The notes under the pieces were generated by a model. The model worked only from the letters and a program-made list of their open reading frames with translations, was not told the origin of the DNA and made no database searches. 12,825 bases of DNA from Hyphomicrobiales bacterium (GTDB taxonomy: Bacteria; Pseudomonadota; Alphaproteobacteria; Rhizobiales; Aestuariivirgaceae): contig JAHFPK010000052.1 in the NCBI GenBank assembly GCA_023266715.1, forward strand, positions 1 through 12,825, given 5' to 3'. Below, piece by piece: positions 10,555 through 12,825 of this stretch. Both the position numbers and the translations under genes were made by a program. Every line of letters starts with the position of its first letter. Within the stretch, counting starts at the first letter, position 1.

Positions 10555-11253
10555 TTACGCCGCAGATACGCTGGCGATATCGAGCTTGAAGCCCGGGCCC
10601 ATGGTCGAGGAAATCGACACTTTCTTGAGGAAAGTTCCCTTCGTACCCGATGGCTTTGACTTGTTGACAGCCTCAACAAACGCCCGGATGTTTCCGGCAA
10701 TCTGCTCTTCCGTAAAGCTCGCCTTGCCGATACCAGCCTGGACGATGCCTGACTTCTCAACCCGGAACTCAACCGCACCACCCTTGGCAGCCTTCACCGC
10801 CGCCGTGATGTCCATGGTTACCGTGCCAACCTTGGGGTTGGGCATCATGCCGCGCGGGCCTAGGACCTTACCCAATCGGCCAACAAGGCCCATCATGTCG
10901 GGTGTTGCAATGCAACGGTCAAAGTCCAATGTGCCCTTGTTCACGATCTCGAACAGGTCTTCGGCACCCACCACATCGGCACCCGCCTTCTTGGCCTCTT
11001 CGGCCTTGGCGCCCTTGGCGAACACGCCAACGCGCACCTTGCGGCCCGAACCGTTAGGCAGCGCGCACACGCCGCGCACCATCTGGTCCGCATGGCGTGG
11101 GTCAACGCCCAGGTTCATGGCAATTTCAATGGTCTCGTCAAACTTGGCATTGGCCTTGGCCTTCACCAGCTTCACCGCATCGATAAGGCCGTAATATTTG
11201 GACCGGTCAATGCCCGCTTCATTCTTGGCAACACGTTTTGGGGCTTTGCTCAT
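10555..11253 (-). CDS. rplA: 50S ribosomal protein L1 (uL1)
   Basis: This 232-residue protein forms the mobile L1 stalk at the ribosomal E site and, in many bacteria, represses its own operon by binding mRNA. The hallmark LGPRGMMPNPKVGTVT is present, along with the RKVRVGVFAKG block of the second domain. The start ATG at 11251-11253 (MSKAPKRVAK) has GGAG at 11261-11264 with 7-nt spacing. An in-frame upstream ATG at 11325 would add 24 residues unlike the family and lies within rplK, so it is rejected. Only 4 nt separate the rplK stop from this start, and the ribosome binding site is in the last codons of rplK, which suggests translational coupling. Confidence 0.98.
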   Translation of the reverse strand: MSKAPKRVAKNEAGIDRSKYYGLIDAVKLVKAKANAKFDETIEIAMNLGVDPRHADQMVRGVCALPNGSGRKVRVGVFAKGAKAEEAKKAGADVVGAEDLFEIVNKGTLDFDRCIATPDMMGLVGRLGKVLGPRGMMPNPKVGTVTMDITAAVKAAKGGAVEFRVEKSGIVQAGIGKASFTEEQIAGNIRAFVEAVNKSKPSGTKGTFLKKVSISSTMGPGFKLDIASVSAA

Positions 11254-11257
11254 CTCT

Positions 11258-11686
11258 TTACTCCACCACCTGAAGGCCCATGGACCGGGCAGACCCTGCA
11301 ATCTCACGCGCCGCCGCATCAACATCGCGCGCGTTCATGCCCTTGAGCTTCTGCGTTGCGATCTCACGGCATTGCGCCATGGTCACAGTGCCGGCACTCA
11401 CCTTACCCGGCTCCTTGGAGCCGGCGGTAACCTTGGCAGCCTTCTTCAGGAAGTAAGACGCCGGAGGCGACTTCATCTCGAAGGTAAAGGACTTGTCCTG
11501 GAACGCCGTAATGATCACCGGAACGGGCGAGCCCTGCTCCATCTTTTGCGTAGCCGCATTGAAGGCCTTGCAGAATTCCATGATGTTGAGACCGCGCTGT
11601 CCGAGCGCTGGTCCGATTGGCGGAGACGGGTTTGCCTGTCCCGCCGGCACTTGCAATTTGATAAAGCCGACGACTTTCTTGGCCAT
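11258..11686 (-). CDS. rplK: 50S ribosomal protein L11 (uL11)
   Basis: This 142-residue protein binds the GTPase-associated centre of 23S rRNA and is needed for stringent-response signalling from stalled ribosomes. The N-terminal domain carries the proline-rich PAGQANPSPPIGPALGQRG. The C-terminal RNA-binding domain has the usual GTVTMAQCREIATQK and GSARSMGLQV features. The start ATG at 11684-11686 is preceded by AGGGAAG. Length is exactly typical. It is first of the rplK-rplA pair; its terminal GAG TAA also carries the rplA ribosome binding site. A probable L1-binding operator lies 44 nt upstream. Confidence 0.99.
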   Translation of the reverse strand: MAKKVVGFIKLQVPAGQANPSPPIGPALGQRGLNIMEFCKAFNAATQKMEQGSPVPVIITAFQDKSFTFEMKSPPASYFLKKAAKVTAGSKEPGKVSAGTVTMAQCREIATQKLKGMNARDVDAAAREIAGSARSMGLQVVE

Positions 11687-11701
11687 TTATAATCTTCCCT
11701 C

Positions 11702-11717
11702 GCCGGTCATTTCCGGC
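11702..11717 (-). other. Small hairpin upstream of the rplK ribosome binding site
   Basis: GCCGG and CCGGC (5 bp) flank a 6-nt loop immediately before the AGGGAAG of rplK. It is short but GC-only. It may be part of the rplK leader fold together with the L1-site candidate next to it. Confidence 0.4.
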
Positions 11718-11729
11718 AGTTTGAGGTTA

Positions 11730-11752
11730 GTGGTCCGGCTTTCGCCTCCCAC
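11730..11752 (-). promoter_or_regulatory. Putative L1-binding operator in the rplK leader
   Basis: On the minus strand GTGG, GA, GGC, GAAA tetraloop, GCC, GGA, CCAC forms two short helices separated by an internal GA/GGA loop. It lies in the 90-nt nusG-rplK gap. L1 represses rplK-rplA translation in many bacteria by binding an mRNA mimic of its 23S rRNA site, with this kind of two-helix structure and purine-rich internal loop. Structure and position fit well. L1 binding itself is inferred. Confidence 0.65.
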
Positions 11753-11770
11753 CGGGTTTAGAGCACATCC

Positions 11771-11790
11771 AAAAGATCAGCGGATCTTTT
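11771..11790 (-). other. Perfect 8-bp inverted repeat across the nusG stop codon
   Basis: AAAAGATC at 11771-11778 and GATCTTTT at 11783-11790 are exact inverted arms with a 4-nt loop, and the nusG stop (11777-11779) lies inside. On the minus strand the hairpin ends in TTTT that is part of the stem, so it resembles a weak AT-rich terminator. It could reduce readthrough from secE-nusG into rplK or mark a processing site. Confidence 0.45.
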
Positions 11791-12310
11791 CAACCTGCCC
11801 ATACTCGAGTTCGACAGGCGTTGGCCTGCCGAAAATTGAGACCGCAACCTTAAGCCGCGACCGCTCTTCATCCACTTCCTCAACCTGTCCGTTGAAGGAA
11901 GCAAAAGGTCCATCTGCCACGCGCACCTGCTCGCCGATTTCGAAGCTGATGCTCGTCTTTGGCCGTTCCACGCCCTCAGCCACCTGATTGAGAATGCGGT
12001 TGGCCTCGGCGTCCGAAATCGGGATCGGCTTGGAATCCGAACCCAGAAAACCGGTCACCTTTGGCGTGTTCTTGATCAAATGGAAAGCCTGGTCGGTCAA
12101 TTCCATTTTCACCAGCACATAGCCCGGAAAAAAACGACGCTCGCTCTTGATCTTGCGACCCCGGCGAACCTCGATGATCTCCTCGGTCGGAACTAGGACC
12201 TGTTCAAACAGGTCGCCAAGACCCTTCTGAACCGACTGTTCCTTTATAGATTCGGCCACCTTTTTCTCGAAATTCGAGTAAGCGTGAACGATATACCAGC
12301 GTTTTGTCAT
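11777..12310 (-). CDS. nusG: Transcription termination/antitermination protein NusG
   Basis: This 177-residue elongation factor binds the RNA polymerase clamp, suppresses pausing and links polymerase to Rho or the ribosome. The NGN domain begins with the classic KRWYIVHAYSNFEKKV and includes FFPGYVLVKMEL. The C-terminal KOW domain covers about 123-177 (FEIGEQVRVADGPFASFNGQ). The ATG at 12308-12310 is chosen because it gives the family N-terminus; GGGATAGGA lies directly upstream. A longer in-frame start at 12472 would add 54 residues overlapping secE with no family resemblance. secE ends 29 nt upstream, the usual secE-nusG pairing. Confidence 0.98.
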   Translation of the reverse strand: MTKRWYIVHAYSNFEKKVAESIKEQSVQKGLGDLFEQVLVPTEEIIEVRRGRKIKSERRFFPGYVLVKMELTDQAFHLIKNTPKVTGFLGSDSKPIPISDAEANRILNQVAEGVERPKTSISFEIGEQVRVADGPFASFNGQVEEVDEERSRLKVAVSIFGRPTPVELEYGQVEKIR

Positions 12311-12339
12311 TCCTATCCCGTACGTCTCAGCGGCACCCT

Positions 12340-12534
12340 TTAGAGGCCCAGAAGCAGCTTGTCGATGCCTTGTTTCAAAACAAAGTCCACCAGCAGGAAA
12401 AACAGCGCGGCGGCGGTCACCATGATCATCACCATGACGGTCGAAACCATAATTTCCTTGCGTGAGGGCCAAGTGATCTTTTTGGCCTCATCGCGCACTT
12501 CTTGAACAAATTCTACCGGACTCGTTTTGGCCAT
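12340..12534 (-). CDS. secE: Preprotein translocase subunit SecE
   Basis: This 64-residue inner-membrane protein clamps SecY in the SecYEG channel that exports proteins. It is the short, single-span form usual in Alphaproteobacteria, not the three-span form of E. coli. The amphipathic N-terminal part carries EVRDEAKKITWPSRKE, the conserved cytoplasmic motif, and one membrane helix covers about 28-54. The ATG at 12532-12534 has AAGGA about 9 nt upstream. The gene starts 19 nt after the tRNA-Trp CCA end, so it is probably cotranscribed with the tRNA and freed by tRNA processing. Confidence 0.98.
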   Translation of the reverse strand: MAKTSPVEFVQEVRDEAKKITWPSRKEIMVSTVMVMIMVTAAALFFLLVDFVLKQGIDKLLLGL

Positions 12535-12553
12535 GGCCGCATTCCTTGGTTAA

Positions 12554-12629
<76 letters not shown>

Positions 12630-12640
12630 ATCTCGTTCAG

Positions 12641-12673
12641 AGGTCAGGTATCAGAAGTCAGATACGCTGGCCT
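12641..12673 (-). other. Imperfect hairpin in the tuf-tRNA spacer
   Basis: AGGTCAGGTATC at 12641-12652 pairs with GATACGCTGGCCT at 12661-12673 around an 8-nt loop, with one bulged base and one G-U pair. No T-run follows on the minus strand, so it does not look like a tuf terminator. It starts 10 nt after the tuf stop and ends 11 nt before the tRNA. It may be a processing site separating tuf mRNA from the tRNA-secE transcript. Confidence 0.45.
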
Positions 12674-12682
12674 CATATGGTG

Positions 12683-12825
12683 TCATTCTACAATTTTCGC
12701 AACCACGCCGGCACCGACGGTACGTCCGCCTTCACGGATGGCGAAGCGCAGCTTCTCCTCCATGGCGATCGGCGTGATCAGTTCGACGTCAAAGGCTATG
12801 TTGTCGCCCGGCATCACCATTTCCG
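12683..12825 (-). CDS. tuf: Elongation factor Tu, C-terminal end (partial, runs off the right edge)
   Basis: The last 46 codons plus the TGA stop (12683-12685) are visible, encoding the C-terminal beta-barrel end of EF-Tu: EMVMPGDNIAFDVELITPIA, then EEKLRFAIREGGRTVGAGVV and AKIVE. EF-Tu delivers aminoacyl-tRNA to the ribosome as a GTP complex. The GTPase domain lies outside the window. This is the tuf copy adjacent to tRNA-Trp and secE. Alphaproteobacteria often have a second copy in the str operon, which is not visible here. Confidence 0.97.
   Translation of the reverse strand, partial: EMVMPGDNIAFDVELITPIAMEEKLRFAIREGGRTVGAGVVAKIVE

Noticed and set aside
11254..11325. Upstream in-frame ATG giving a 24-residue N-terminal extension of L1
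   Set aside because: The extra residues do not resemble L1, lie within rplK, and the internal ATG has a good ribosome binding site.
12311..12472. 54-residue N-terminal extension of NusG
   Set aside because: It overlaps secE in another frame and has no family resemblance; the KRWYIVHAY start is standard.

Overview
This window is a conserved alphaproteobacterial transcription and translation cluster, with a small eroded accessory patch at its low-coordinate end. Every housekeeping gene lies on the minus strand, so transcription runs from high to low coordinates. The order is tuf 3' end, tRNA-Trp(CCA), secE, nusG, rplK, rplA, rplJ, rplL, rpoB, rpoC. Gene order, the RpoC N-terminus (MNQEVMNVF...), the L10-leader sequence and an IS630-type transposase tail all fit Alphaproteobacteria, most likely Hyphomicrobiales (Rhizobiales). 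I cannot name a genus from sequence alone.

Region by region (high to low): 12683-12825 is the C-terminus of EF-Tu. 12554-12629 is tRNA-Trp with an encoded CCA. 12340-12534 is SecE of the Sec translocon, followed by the elongation factor NusG. 11254-11776 holds rplK-rplA, with a likely L1 autoregulatory operator in the nusG-rplK gap and tight coupling (4 nt) between rplK and rplA. 10225-10554 is a 330-nt non-coding leader containing a clear ribosomal L10 leader RNA and two further hairpins, followed by rplJ (GTG start) and rplL, which together make the ribosomal stalk. A 158-nt structured spacer precedes rpoB and rpoC, the two large RNA polymerase subunits. Transcription ends at a strong intrinsic terminator at 725-756.

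Below the terminator the character changes. 525-724 carries two striking inverted repeats and an isolated near-perfect Shine-Dalgarno with a four-codon reading frame. Next comes a DUF4440/SnoaL-like (NTF2 fold) gene that has lost its start codon and carries a one-base insertion. The window opens with the C-terminus of an IS630-family transposase on the plus strand, whose stop codon is one base from the stop of that pseudogene.

Functionally, the minus-strand genes couple ribosome stalk and L1/L11 synthesis to RNA polymerase synthesis. They also share a locus with the Sec channel subunit, an elongation factor and the Trp tRNA. Feedback is expected at the translational level through L1 and L10(L12). 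I found no new multi-gene system. The least explained material is the palindrome cluster at 530-665; the other findings are RNA structures and small decay events.
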